A DNA stretch of 28,399 nucleotides from Thermoproteota archaeon (GCA_027491555.1 JAOZGN010000037.1:1-28399), one strand, 5' to 3'; shown: positions 15,117 through 24,095, counted from the first letter of the stretch. Numbers and translations: made by a program. Notes: a model not told the origin generated them from the letters alone.

Positions 15117-15569
15117 ATGGTGGGCTGGGACAAAGCGTACCTGACTGCCGTCAGGATTGCCTTCCTGATAATCAGCTGGGCGCTGCTCGGGCTGCTGGTC
15201 GGATTCCTCTTGGCTAATCCGCTGGCCGACCTGCTTGAACCATTCATCCCGTTCTCTCTGATGGGGCCGCCGTCAGTCCAGGAGGTGGCGAGGTGGCTCC
15301 TAAGGCCCACCCTCATGTTCGCGTTCATGACACTCTTCGCGGTCCTCGGCGGGATGGGCGCCCTAGTCAAGCTTACGGTTGACCTGGCTGAAGAGACCCT
15401 CATAGAGGAGGAGGAGAGGCTCGCCGTAGAGGTCCTCGCCCTAAGCAGGGCCACCAGGAGGCTGGAAGAGGATATACAGGATCTGCTGCGGAGGGAGAGA
15501 ATGGGAGTTGGAGCCCAGCCCACGGGCCAGGTAGAGAGGCAGCCTCCGGAGCAGGAGCCCGAATCATAG
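15117..15569 (+). CDS. Small membrane protein with C-terminal coiled coil
   Basis: 150 residues, no family recognised. Two clear membrane helices (about 12-34, IAFLIISWALLGLLVGFLLA, and about 66-85, LMFAFMTLFAVLGGMGALV), then an acidic helix (LAEETLIEEEERLAVEVLAL) that should form a cytoplasmic coiled coil, then a Gln/Glu/Pro-rich tail. The TATA box is about 30 bases upstream and the mRNA is probably leaderless. The 3' end overlaps the convergent isomerase-like gene by 6 bases. Architecture resembles the protein at 16863-17531, suggesting a related membrane-scaffold role, but sequence similarity is weak. Confidence 0.72.
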   Translation: MVGWDKAYLTAVRIAFLIISWALLGLLVGFLLANPLADLLEPFIPFSLMGPPSVQEVARWLLRPTLMFAFMTLFAVLGGMGALVKLTVDLAEETLIEEEERLAVEVLALSRATRRLEEDIQDLLRRERMGVGAQPTGQVERQPPEQEPES

Positions 15570-16808
15570 GCGTGAGACGGAGAATCCCAGGAACTCGAGC
15601 ACCTCTCCCACCTCCTCGGCGAAGTCTCCCCTTGTCATTGCCAGGTGATTGCCCACCGGCGCCCTTATCAGCCTCTCCGCGCCGGGCAGGGAGATGAGCA
15701 CCTGAGTCCTGCACATGGTCTCCCTGCCCATCGAGGACTCCTTCACAGTGCCCGCGCCCACGAGAGCCCTGGCCGCCCTGGGGTCCACCCTGGCGACGGT
15801 GACCCTCTCCCCGGGCGCTAACGCCGCGTCGATGCCCACGCTCAGGCCCGACTCGAAGTGAGTCTTGAGGGAATAGGCGTCCGCCAGCCTCAGCGGGAAC
15901 GTGCAGTGGGACAGGAGGAGCGAGTCGCGGCCGACATCCGTTGTGTTCGCCATCCACGCTGGCCTGCCAGAGACGGCGGCCAGGACAGCCATCGAGATCA
16001 TGGAGGGAACGTCTCCCTCACATCCCACGATCGTGTCCGCGTCGTTGAGGGCCGCGGCCCCCAGGCAGGCGGTGACACCCCTCCCGATCAGGTCGAAGCA
16101 CCTGACCGTGACGCCGAGGTATCCGCCAGACCTAAGCACCTCCTCCAGGGCTCGCTTCATTCTGAGGGCCTTCTCTACTTCTCCCCTGGGGACGTGGGAC
16201 TCCTTGGCCTTCGAGATCACCTCCTCAACCTCCTTCGAGTCGGACTCCCCTCTCTCATAGGCCTCCACGAGCTTGTCCATCGGCAGCCTCTCCAGCCTAG
16301 CCCCCAGCCGCTCCAGCGGGCCGAGCGTCGGAGGGCTGGCAACCAGCCAATCTGAGGGTGCCCCGAGGAGACCGAACTTGGCCTTGGAGAGTATCTGAAC
16401 TGCTCTGGACATCCTGACGGCCCTCTGAACGTCTCCCCACCTGATGCTCGCCCAAGAATCGGCCTTAACGACCCTCACGAAGCGCCCCTCGGATCTGATC
16501 GCCGCAGCGGCCTCCACGGAGGCGGCGAGGGAATTGGCGTTCGGGGTGGCCAGGAGCGCGATTCCTCCTTCCCACGAGCGGGCCGCCCTGAGGATCATGG
16601 CCTCGGTCCCGCCGGTCATCACGGCGATCGCCAGGTCCCCCTTACCGCCGGTGGGTACCTGGTCTGCCCTCTTCTTCAGTCCTAGGAACTCGACCCGGAC
16701 GTTGGCAGAGTCAGCAGAGGAGATCAGGGAGAATGAGGCCCCCTGGAGAGAGGCCTCCAATCCGGGATCTAGAGGAGAGGCGACTGCGAGGAGCTTCAGC
16801 GAAGGCAT
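15564..16808 (-). CDS. L-fucose/L-arabinose isomerase-like protein
   Basis: 414 residues. The C-terminal half matches the FucI-type fold: VRCFDLIGRGVTACLGAAAL, CEGDVPSMISMAVLAAVSGR, WMANTTDVG and PVGNHLAMTRGD. E264, D291 and H388 are good candidates for the Glu-Asp-His metal site of fucose isomerase. The protein is shorter than bacterial FucI (about 590), mainly in the N-terminal domains, as in uncharacterised archaeal relatives. Aldose-ketose isomerisation is plausible; the sugar is unknown and no other sugar-catabolic gene is adjacent. The ATG is about 26 bases from a central TATA element shared with the divergent membrane-protein gene. Confidence 0.78.
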   Translation of the reverse strand: MPSLKLLAVASPLDPGLEASLQGASFSLISSADSANVRVEFLGLKKRADQVPTGGKGDLAIAVMTGGTEAMILRAARSWEGGIALLATPNANSLAASVEAAAAIRSEGRFVRVVKADSWASIRWGDVQRAVRMSRAVQILSKAKFGLLGAPSDWLVASPPTLGPLERLGARLERLPMDKLVEAYERGESDSKEVEEVISKAKESHVPRGEVEKALRMKRALEEVLRSGGYLGVTVRCFDLIGRGVTACLGAAALNDADTIVGCEGDVPSMISMAVLAAVSGRPAWMANTTDVGRDSLLLSHCTFPLRLADAYSLKTHFESGLSVGIDAALAPGERVTVARVDPRAARALVGAGTVKESSMGRETMCRTQVLISLPGAERLIRAPVGNHLAMTRGDFAEEVGEVLEFLGFSVSRL

Positions 16809-16830
16809 CCATCGGTGTGCCCTAAGGAAG

Positions 16831-16840
16831 GTTTTAACTG
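16831..16840. promoter_or_regulatory. Shared bidirectional TATA element between isomerase-like and membrane-protein genes
   Basis: GTTTTAACTG lies at the middle of a 54-base divergent gap (16809-16862), 23-32 bases from both starts. On the opposite strand it reads CAGTTAAAAC. The layout matches the nurA/DUF429 gap. Confidence 0.45.
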
Positions 16841-16862
16841 CCGGCCGGACTCCGCGCTTGGT

Positions 16863-17531
16863 ATGACATTCGACACCTTCGAGGGGGCGCTGGATAGGGT
16901 CGAGCTCCTAGAGAGAACCAAGGAGAAGTACCGCACACTCCTCGTCCAGATCGGGATGGCCGCAACCACCGGGATATGGTTCGCCTACTTGCTCTACGTC
17001 ATGCTCGGCTGGGTGAATCGGCCGGAGACTCTTCCCAGCTTCGACCAGGTGAAGGGCCTCCTCTGGAAGAGCTTCGCCGCCTGGGGCGTGGCCACCGTTG
17101 CCATCTACCCGATCATGTCCAAGATTGGCGGCATGATAGGAGAGAGGGAGATGGAGAAGAGGATCGAAGAGAGGCGGAGGAGGTTGGTCCAGGAGAGAGT
17201 CTTCCTGGAGATGCTGAGGGTGGAGAAGGGCGCGGAGGTCAGGACTGAGGGCGGGATCCTCATCCTGGAGGGCCTTACTCCCACCGGGGACACCATAATG
17301 GAGAAGCTGGCCGACCTGAAGAGCACTCTAGACGCTTTCTTCACTCAGATGAAGATTCTGAAGAATGAAGTCGTGAGCGTGACTGTCAGGGCCAGCGATC
17401 CCGAGCTGGGAGCGGCCTTCGAGAAATTCCTGAGGAGGTACTTCAAGGGGACCAAGCCGCAGATAATCGTGACGCTCGAGCCCTCGAAGGGAGAGACAGA
17501 GCTGGTCAAGATAGACATGCTCGTGGCGTAG
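16863..17531 (+). CDS. Two-helix membrane protein with cytoplasmic coiled coil
   Basis: 222 residues from the ATG at 16863; the frame is open 16 codons further back, but only this ATG fits the TATA element about 28 bases upstream. Membrane helices lie at about 28-51 (QIGMAATTGIWFAYLLYVML) and about 73-92 (FAAWGVATVAIYPIMSKIGG). A strongly charged helix follows (EREMEKRIEERRRRLVQERV). The C-terminal third is alpha/beta (AEVRTEGGILILEGLTPTG; QIIVTLEPSKGE). No family recognised. It is co-directional with nothing downstream; the next gene is convergent, 17 bases away. Confidence 0.72.
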   Translation: MTFDTFEGALDRVELLERTKEKYRTLLVQIGMAATTGIWFAYLLYVMLGWVNRPETLPSFDQVKGLLWKSFAAWGVATVAIYPIMSKIGGMIGEREMEKRIEERRRRLVQERVFLEMLRVEKGAEVRTEGGILILEGLTPTGDTIMEKLADLKSTLDAFFTQMKILKNEVVSVTVRASDPELGAAFEKFLRRYFKGTKPQIIVTLEPSKGETELVKIDMLVA

Positions 17532-17548
17532 GAGGAGACCGCCTCAAC

Positions 17549-17929
17549 TCAGATAAGGGCCAGGGCGATGGCGAGCTGATCCACCAGCTTGATAAGGCGC
17601 GCCGAGTCGCCCCTCTTGAGGGCCTCGTAGATCTCCGACCCGCTCACCTCTACCCCCAACTCTCTCAGGCGCTTCGTGGCTATTCGAAGCACCATGTAGG
17701 CCATGGTGTCCCCGCCGAGAGACTCCACCAGCGCTTTCAGGAACTTCTTGGGGTTCCTGTAGAAGTACTCTCTCCAGTCTCCCTTCAGCTTCCTATCCAT
17801 GAGGCTGGAGAGGACCTCAAAGGTGGCCCATCCGCTGGTGGCGAAACCGTAAGCGAGGAGCTGCTCCACCGCCTTGCGCCTCGCTTCCTCGATGTCTTCC
17901 AAGCTCTCACCGGGGCCCGGGCACTCCAC
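17549..17929 (-). CDS. Helical orphan protein
   Basis: 126 residues, no family recognised. Almost entirely helical by eye, with conserved-looking motifs LLAYGFATSGWATFEVLSSL, GDWREYFYRNPKKFLKALVE and GGDTMAYMVLRIATKRLREL. No signal peptide or membrane segment. The start is GTG; a TTAATT box at 17949-17954 about 22 bases upstream suggests a leaderless mRNA. It lies after the exporter operon on the same strand, with 29 bases between them, and could be partly co-transcribed with it. Confidence 0.68.
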   Translation of the reverse strand: MECPGPGESLEDIEEARRKAVEQLLAYGFATSGWATFEVLSSLMDRKLKGDWREYFYRNPKKFLKALVESLGGDTMAYMVLRIATKRLRELGVEVSGSEIYEALKRGDSARLIKLVDQLAIALALI

Positions 17930-17958
17930 CGGCCAACCATGCTAAAAGAATTAACGGG

Positions 17959-20211
17959 CTATGTCGCGCTCAACTCTCGTTCGTCGAGTCCGAACTCCCT
18001 CAGTCGATCTATGATGTCCTCCTCGATTTCCTCCAGCTGGGAAATCATCTCTCTGATCCTGGCCTGCAGGACTCTGCGCTCCTCTGTCCTCTGCTGGACG
18101 AGCCTCACGACCATCACTGCCCCCGCGACCGCGGCGGCGCCAAGAGCGAAGGGCCAGATGAATACCCTAGATTTCTTCTGAACCGGCGGGGGCTGGGTCT
18201 CCGGGGCGTACTCCTCGTGGCTCGTCAGGGGTATGCCAACGGCCAGCGTCGGGAGGCTCATCTTCATGACCACCCTCCGCTCGGCCTCGATGGGTGAGCC
18301 AGACATGAGGTCCGCCTCTGCCGTGGTGGGGGGCCTGGCCGAGATCAGCTTGATGGGCACGCCCAGCACCGAGAGATTGGTGGGAGAGGAGTCAGAGAGG
18401 TTCAGCGGGCCCGGTATGTACAACACGCAGTCCTCCTCCACGTAGATCACCCCGTAGGAGAGGAGATACTCCCACTCCTGCTCCTCCCACCCGTCAGGGC
18501 CGAGCATAGTCACCACGACCGGGTCCCCGCACTCGAAGTGGATCGCCAGGCCGCCGACCGTGCCGGGCGCATGGGGTACTGAGATGGCCCAGGTAACCCA
18601 CTTGCCGCCTTCCTCGTGCGAGACCGCGTCGGCCTTGACCGTGGAGGCGTGGGCGGTGAACTCGGCCAGTCCTCCACTGGACCAGGGTGACTCGGCCAGC
18701 GATATCTTCAGCCGAATCTCGTCCCTCTGACTCTTAGCGTCCTCCAACCTCGCCTCAAGGTCCCCCAGCCCCTCCCTGGCCGACTCCACACCCCTATCCA
18801 CGGTAGACTGGGCGAAGCTGAGGGCCTGTGAGAGGGCCTCGATGTCCTTCGCGGATGACCTAGCCATCTCGGCCGCCTCCGCAAAGGAGGCGGTAGCGTT
18901 CTCCATGGCCCAGGCAAGGGCCCGCATGGAGTTAGTTATCTGGTCTCCCTTCCTGAGGACGGCCTCGATCTGGGACTCCGCCGCCTCTATGGCTCCGATG
19001 AGGCCCACCTGAGGCGGAGGGCCAGGCAGCGTTATGTTAAGCTCTTCGAGCAGTTCCTGGAGGGCGGATGTGAGGTTCTCGTAGGACTGCTGGAACTCTT
19101 CCACTCTCCCCTTCAGGTCCCTGACCACGGCCAGCGCGGTCCCGGCGTCCTCTAGGGCGGAGTCAACTTGATCCGCCGCGGCGTTGGCCCGGTCGGCGGC
19201 CTCCCCGCTGAGCTCACTCGCCTGCTCGAGGGCGTCCGCCAGCTGGTAAAGCCCCCTCTCCGCCTCGGCCAGCCTCATCCTGGACTCGCCCAGCCACAAT
19301 GAGAGTTCCTCCATGCCGTCGACCAGCTGGGTCATGGACCCGTTCATCTGCTCGAGCGACTCTATGATCTCGTCCAGGCTCTCCTCGGCAGACCTGAGCT
19401 GCTCAACGACAGGGGTCGCGTCGTAGCTCGCCTGGACCGTGATGGCCGGCAGGTCGAGGAAGCCCTCAGGGGCCGACACCCTGAGCTTGGTGGAGACAGT
19501 CACCCTCTCCGGCTCGTCCCACAGGACGCCGACCCACGAGAGGATCCACTCGTCTGCCGTGGGGAAGACTATGGAGGGGGCTGGGTCTCCAGAAGGCTCT
19601 GTGAAGTGGGACTTCGGAAGGCTCACCTGAAGGGTGTACATGAGTGGCGGCCTCCCGTACCCGAGGTCGGTCCTGACCGTGGGCCTGAGATTCTCGATCT
19701 CGAACGTCAGGTTGATCTGATCTCCCGGGCTCACCTCGAGGTACCAGCCGCCCTCCAGCTCCGTCGGGGCGGCGGGCGTCCCGTTCACGATCAGCGTGAC
19801 GTTGACCCGCAGCGGCGGGGGGGCGGAGGTCTGGGCGGTGTACCTGAACTCGAGGTCGCCCGGCTCCATTTCCACGCCCGACCAGACCAGGATCTGATGC
19901 CCGTAGAAGTCCCTCATCGACGATGGGTTGGGGGTGCCCAGCAGCGGGGAGATGGTTCCCGGGTCCACCAGGTGAACCCTGTCCACCAAGTCCCCCTTCG
20001 CGGATCCGGAGGGCGCGCTCAGCCTGATGAGGACCTCCACGGACCCCTCGGAGAGCCGACCGAGTGGGTCGAGCTTGTAGTAGATGGTCTGAGACTTCGA
20101 CCCTTCCACCTCGCCCGGGCCGGCCGCGGCAACCGCCGGCCGGGCGAGCAGAATCAGCACCAGCGCCACTAGGACGAGGCGGTCGCCAGATCCTGCTGAT
20201 CCACTCCTCAT
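17959..20211 (-). CDS. Secreted coiled-coil protein with C-terminal membrane anchor, partner of MacB-like ABC transporter
   Basis: 750 residues. A signal peptide (about 1-28, VLVALVLILLARPAVA) precedes beta-rich extracellular domains (about 35-255) like COG1361-type archaeal surface proteins. Next comes a long Ala/Glu/Ser-rich coiled-coil region (about 265-540, e.g. SAEESLDEIIESLEQMNGSM), another beta domain (about 550-670), a Pro linker, one membrane helix (FALGAAAVAGAVMVV) and a 45-residue charged cytoplasmic tail. Nine N-x-S/T sequons suggest N-glycosylation outside the cell. Start and ATPase stop overlap by 4 bases (ATGA), so it belongs to the transporter operon, where it may play the adaptor role that MacA/HlyD proteins play in bacteria. 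Confidence 0.8.
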   Translation of the reverse strand: MRSGSAGSGDRLVLVALVLILLARPAVAAAGPGEVEGSKSQTIYYKLDPLGRLSEGSVEVLIRLSAPSGSAKGDLVDRVHLVDPGTISPLLGTPNPSSMRDFYGHQILVWSGVEMEPGDLEFRYTAQTSAPPPLRVNVTLIVNGTPAAPTELEGGWYLEVSPGDQINLTFEIENLRPTVRTDLGYGRPPLMYTLQVSLPKSHFTEPSGDPAPSIVFPTADEWILSWVGVLWDEPERVTVSTKLRVSAPEGFLDLPAITVQASYDATPVVEQLRSAEESLDEIIESLEQMNGSMTQLVDGMEELSLWLGESRMRLAEAERGLYQLADALEQASELSGEAADRANAAADQVDSALEDAGTALAVVRDLKGRVEEFQQSYENLTSALQELLEELNITLPGPPPQVGLIGAIEAAESQIEAVLRKGDQITNSMRALAWAMENATASFAEAAEMARSSAKDIEALSQALSFAQSTVDRGVESAREGLGDLEARLEDAKSQRDEIRLKISLAESPWSSGGLAEFTAHASTVKADAVSHEEGGKWVTWAISVPHAPGTVGGLAIHFECGDPVVVTMLGPDGWEEQEWEYLLSYGVIYVEEDCVLYIPGPLNLSDSSPTNLSVLGVPIKLISARPPTTAEADLMSGSPIEAERRVVMKMSLPTLAVGIPLTSHEEYAPETQPPPVQKKSRVFIWPFALGAAAVAGAVMVVRLVQQRTEERRVLQARIREMISQLEEIEEDIIDRLREFGLDERELSAT

Positions 20212-21095
20212 ATCCTGCCCAACTCCCTCCTGATCCTGGCGATCCCCATCCTCAGGCCAACCGCCAGGTCCTCCAGCTCTCTCAGGCTCATGGACGGGGA
20301 GGCCACCTCCGCCTCTGACCTGAGCCTCCGAACCTCACCAAGGAGGCGGAGCAGGACCTCGACCCTCTCCTCCCTGCTGGTCACCCTCCTGCGCTCCACC
20401 TCCTCCGGGGGTCGGTCGTAAAGCCTACCGTCCTTCATGTAGAGGATCTTCTTCGTCCTCCTGGCGACTGCTGGGTCGTGGGTGACGATGACGAAGGTCT
20501 TCCCCAACTCCCTGTTCAGCTGCTCCATGAGGTCCATGATCTCGGAGCCCGTTTGGCTGTCCAGGTTCCCCGTGGGCTCGTCGGCCAGTATTATCTCCGG
20601 GTCATTGGCGAGGGCCCTGGCTATCGCGACCCTCTGCTGCTGACCTCCCGAGAGTTCCATAGGCCTGTGATCCGCCCTGTCGGATAGGCCGACGGCCTCG
20701 AGGAGCTCCATGGCTTTCGCTCTCATTTCCCAGCTGGGGACGTCCCCCGCGAACGTCATGGGGAGCATGACGTTCTCCAAGGCCGTGAGGGTGGATATCA
20801 GGTTGAAGAACTGGAAGACGAAGCCGATCCTCTTGGCCCTGAACACGGCCAGCCTGTCCTCGTCCAGGTCGGTGACGTCCTCCCCCCCTATCAGGATCCT
20901 GCCGCTTGAGGGCCTGATGAGGCACCCCATGACGCTCAGGAGCGTGGTCTTGCCCGACCCGGAGGGCCCCATTATGGAGATGAATTCCCCCCTCTCGATC
21001 CTCAGGCTCACGTGGTCGAGGGCCCTGACCTCCTGGCTCCCCACCATGTAGACCTTGCTGACGTCTCTGAGCTCGACGGCCGCCGGCTCACTCAT
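20208..21095 (-). CDS. ABC transporter ATPase, MacB/LolD type
   Basis: 295 residues. Walker A GPSGSGKTT (43-51), Q-loop at FVFQFFNLI, signature LSGGQQQRVAIARAL (148-162), Walker B IILADEPTG, and H-loop VIVTHDP are complete, so it should hydrolyse ATP. LolD/MacB-type ATPases end near residue 230; this one has about 60 extra residues (VERRRVTSREERVEVLLRLL onward), a charged helical tail that may contact the partner coiled-coil protein. It overlaps the permease gene by 8 bases and the downstream gene by 4, so all three are tightly coupled. Confidence 0.92.
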   Translation of the reverse strand: MSEPAAVELRDVSKVYMVGSQEVRALDHVSLRIERGEFISIMGPSGSGKTTLLSVMGCLIRPSSGRILIGGEDVTDLDEDRLAVFRAKRIGFVFQFFNLISTLTALENVMLPMTFAGDVPSWEMRAKAMELLEAVGLSDRADHRPMELSGGQQQRVAIARALANDPEIILADEPTGNLDSQTGSEIMDLMEQLNRELGKTFVIVTHDPAVARRTKKILYMKDGRLYDRPPEEVERRRVTSREERVEVLLRLLGEVRRLRSEAEVASPSMSLRELEDLAVGLRMGIARIRRELGRI

Positions 21096-22230
21096 ACCTT
21101 ATCGCCTCCATGGGCCTGACGCTGGCTCCCCTCCACGACGGGTAGAACCCCGCGACGACCCCGAGGAGCCCGGCGAAGAGGATCGGGCTCACGATCAGCC
21201 ACCAGGTGAGCTTCGCGGGGAGCGGAAAGCCCACCATCTTGGGTATCAGAGTGCTGGCCAGCTTCGCCAGCACGGCCCCTCCCAGGACGCCGATCACCCC
21301 TCCCATCACGCCCAAGATGAAGGACTCCATGAGGAATATCGTCAGGATGTGAGACCTCTTGGCGCCGATGGCCTTCATCACGCCGATCTCTCTGGTCCTC
21401 TCCAGCACGCTCACCATGGTGGTGTTCATCACTCCCAGCCCGCCCACCAGGAGGGAGATCCCCCCTATGGCCAGTATGAGGCTGTTCATCATGTCCAGAA
21501 CCCTGCCCACGTTCTCGGCTATCTGCTTGGTGTCGTAGACCTCCAGGTCGGGGTACCTCTCCTCGACCCTCGCCTTGAACTGGTCGGCGAGCCTGGGATC
21601 CTTGAGCCTAATCATGATCATCGAGATCTTCCCCTTCTTGCCCACCATCTCCTGAAGTTCGCTCAGGCTGAGGTAGACGGCCATGTCCGTGACCCCGCCC
21701 GTGGGCTCCAGTATGCCGACGACCTTCATCGGAGTCCCCGGCTCGTCCGGTGAGACGCTAAGCCTCAGGATGTCTCCGACCTTGACGCCAAGGTCCTGGG
21801 CTAGAGTGTAACCGACGACTATCTCCCCCCTCTCCTCGACCCGCCTGCCCTCCACTATGGAGAGGCGGGTTATGTCGGCCGACTCGTCGGTGACCCCCAT
21901 GGCCCACGCCGGCTCCTTCTCCAGGTAGAGCATCTGAGAAAGGACGGGGCCGGCCATCTCCACCTCAGGATACAGCCTGATGTGCTTCACCAGGCCCTCC
22001 GGGAGCTCCGCCTGAAACTCGGACCCTCCCCTGGGCATGACCATGAAGTCGGTCGTCTGGGTCAGTACGCCCACGGCCGCCTCCCTGGCGCCCAGTGTGA
22101 CGGCCGTGAGGGCGACCACAGTGCTCATACCCACGGCGACGCCTATGAGCGTGAGCGCGGAGCGGAACCTCCTCCTCTTAAGGCTCCTTGCGGCGATCGT
22201 GATTGCCAGCCGCATAACCTTCGTGTCCAT
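21088..22230 (-). CDS. ABC transporter permease, MacB/FtsX type
   Basis: 380 residues with the MacB/FtsX layout: one N-terminal membrane helix (LTLIGVAVGMSTVVALTAVT), a large extracytoplasmic domain (about 45-255), then three C-terminal helices. The coupling motif ERTREIGVMKAIGAKR and the closing GFYPSWRGASVRPMEAIRYE are diagnostic. These permeases use ATP for mechanical work on extracytoplasmic substrates or lipoproteins rather than forming a plain channel. A TATA box CTTTTTACG at 22257-22265 is about 30 bases before the ATG, so this is the first gene of the three-gene operon. The substrate is unknown. Confidence 0.92.
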   Translation of the reverse strand: MDTKVMRLAITIAARSLKRRRFRSALTLIGVAVGMSTVVALTAVTLGAREAAVGVLTQTTDFMVMPRGGSEFQAELPEGLVKHIRLYPEVEMAGPVLSQMLYLEKEPAWAMGVTDESADITRLSIVEGRRVEERGEIVVGYTLAQDLGVKVGDILRLSVSPDEPGTPMKVVGILEPTGGVTDMAVYLSLSELQEMVGKKGKISMIMIRLKDPRLADQFKARVEERYPDLEVYDTKQIAENVGRVLDMMNSLILAIGGISLLVGGLGVMNTTMVSVLERTREIGVMKAIGAKRSHILTIFLMESFILGVMGGVIGVLGGAVLAKLASTLIPKMVGFPLPAKLTWWLIVSPILFAGLLGVVAGFYPSWRGASVRPMEAIRYE

Positions 22231-22256
22231 GTCTTCGACAGTCAGACCCGCCCGCG

Positions 22257-22265
22257 CGTAAAAAG
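22257..22265 (-). promoter_or_regulatory. TATA box of the MacB-like operon
   Basis: CTTTTTACG on the minus strand, about 27-35 bases before the permease ATG at 22230, inside the 56-base gap after the adenine deaminase gene. It predicts a leaderless or very short leader. Confidence 0.45.
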
Positions 22266-22286
22266 GTGAGTGGGTGGGGGGCGAGG

Positions 22287-24095
22287 TCAGCCCAGGGGAG
22301 AACTCACGAAGAGGTCCACCTTGCTGAAGCGGCTGACGTCTATCAGCCCCTTGTCGGTTATCCTGAGTTCTGGTATCACCGGCAGGGCGAGCAGGGCCAT
22401 GGTCATGAAGGGGTAGACCATTTCACACCCCAGCGCCCTCCAGGCCTCGGCCAGGCCCTGAACCTTCTCGGCCACCCTCTCGACGGGCTCGTCGGAGAGG
22501 AGGCCGGCTATTGGCAGCTCCACGAGGCCGAGCACCTCTCCGTCGGCCACGGCCACCATCCCGCCGCCCACCTCCCTGAGCACATTGGCCGCCTTCGCCA
22601 TGTCCTCGTCGCTAACGCCCACCGCCAGGAGGTTGTGGCTGTCGTGGGCCACCGTCGATGCGACCGCGCCCCGCCGGAACCCAAATCCGGTGACGAACCC
22701 CACCGACCTCCCGCCCGTCCCTCTGTGCCTCTCGATCACGGCCACCTTGGCGAGGTCCATCTCCGGGTCCGCCTGTGCCTTGCCAGCGGACACCGGAACG
22801 TCCATAACGACCTCCTTGGTGAGGACGCTGGCCTCTTGGACCTGGATCACCCTCGCCCTGGCGGTCCCCTCAAGGACGGGGGCCGACACCTCGAAGTCCC
22901 CGGGCTCGACCGGCCTGGAGAGCCTGACCGTGTTCTTGGCGAAGTCTGGGTACTCTGGCGTTGGGATCTCCACCGTGAGCCTGCCCTCCTTAGCAACGAC
23001 CCTCCCGTCCGCTATGACCGTGTCCACCTCAACTCTGCTGAGCGACTTCAGGAGCAGTATGTCCGCGTACCTCCCGGGCGCGACAGCCCCCAGATCCTGA
23101 TCGACGCGGAAGTGCTCCGCCGTGTTTAGCGTGGCCATCTGGATGGCCGTGATCGGATCGAGACCCTCCTCGATGGCCCTCCTAACTATGTGATCCATGT
23201 GTCCCTCGGAGATCAGGTGCTCCGGGTGCCGGTCGTCGCTGACTAGGCAGAACCTCCTAGTGTCGATCCTGGTCTCGGTTATGGCCCTTATGACCTCCGC
23301 CAGGTCCCTCCAGGCCGAGCCCTCCCTGATCATGGTGTAGATGCCGACCCTGGCTTTCGCCAGCCCCGCCTCCTTGGTGGTGGACTCGTGGCACGACGAC
23401 ACCCCGGCCGCGGCGTAGGCGCTGAGCTCTTCCTCTAGGTTGCCGTAGAAGTGCCCCTCGACCACCTTTCCCGCCCTGAGCGTCGCCGCAATCTCCCCGT
23501 GCATCTTGTCGTCGCCGGAGAGCACGCCGGGGTAGTTCATCACCTCGCCCAGGGCGATGACGCCCTCCCACCTCATAGCCTCCTCCACGTCTTTTGGAGT
23601 GATCTCGGCCCCGGCCGTCTCGAACTCCGGGCTCGTGGCGGGCACGCAGGACGGGAGAGTGATGAACACCTTCAGAGGGACGCCCTTGGACTCCTCGAGC
23701 ATCAGTCTGACTCCCTCAAGGCCGAGGACGTTCGCGATCTCGTGGGGGTCCGCGAACACGGCGGTGGTGCCGTGGGGCAGGACAGCCCTGGCGAACCCCG
23801 TGACCGTCAGCATCGAGCTCTCTATGTGCACGTGCCCGTCCATGAACCCCGGGACGATGTACTTCCCGGAGGCGTCGATCACCTTGGTCTCGGGGCCCAC
23901 GGTGTGGTCAGCCCTCCCGATTAGGGCTATCCTGTCCCCCTTGACGGCCACGTCGACGCCCTCTAGGATCTCGCCCGTGAACACGTTGACGAGGTTCCCG
24001 CCCCTTACGACCAGATCGGCTTTGACCCGGCCCATGGCTGTGTCCACCAAGGTCTTGGTCACGTCCTCTAGCCTGCTCCTCCCGACGGCCGGCAT
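22287..24095 (-). CDS. ade: Adenine deaminase
   Basis: About 602 residues, normal for AdeC-type adenine deaminases, which convert adenine to hypoxanthine in purine salvage. The amidohydrolase metal site GFMDGHVHIESS is followed by GTTAVFADPHEIANVLG, GEVMNYPGVL, EGHFYGN, SDDRHPEHLI and GYADILLL-like GRYADILLL; the C-terminal family domain has VAHDSHNLLAVG and GGGMVAVADGEVLG. I chose the ATG at 24095, preceded by GGGGGAA and with a TATA box at 24129-24136. The frame is open to 24173, but that extension lacks signals. It ends 56 bases before the transporter operon. Confidence 0.93.
   Translation of the reverse strand: MPAVGRSRLEDVTKTLVDTAMGRVKADLVVRGGNLVNVFTGEILEGVDVAVKGDRIALIGRADHTVGPETKVIDASGKYIVPGFMDGHVHIESSMLTVTGFARAVLPHGTTAVFADPHEIANVLGLEGVRLMLEESKGVPLKVFITLPSCVPATSPEFETAGAEITPKDVEEAMRWEGVIALGEVMNYPGVLSGDDKMHGEIAATLRAGKVVEGHFYGNLEEELSAYAAAGVSSCHESTTKEAGLAKARVGIYTMIREGSAWRDLAEVIRAITETRIDTRRFCLVSDDRHPEHLISEGHMDHIVRRAIEEGLDPITAIQMATLNTAEHFRVDQDLGAVAPGRYADILLLKSLSRVEVDTVIADGRVVAKEGRLTVEIPTPEYPDFAKNTVRLSRPVEPGDFEVSAPVLEGTARARVIQVQEASVLTKEVVMDVPVSAGKAQADPEMDLAKVAVIERHRGTGGRSVGFVTGFGFRRGAVASTVAHDSHNLLAVGVSDEDMAKAANVLREVGGGMVAVADGEVLGLVELPIAGLLSDEPVERVAEKVQGLAEAWRALGCEMVYPFMTMALLALPVIPELRITDKGLIDVSRFSKVDLFVSSPLG

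Noticed and set aside
19606..20172. 188-codon plus-strand ORF under the coiled-coil protein gene
   Set aside because: Antisense shadow; Arg/Gly/Pro/His-rich with no motif.
22266..23129. Long plus-strand ORF of 287 codons
   Set aside because: It is antisense to adenine deaminase, His/Pro/Arg-rich, and shows no family motif; GC-rich codons leave open shadow frames.
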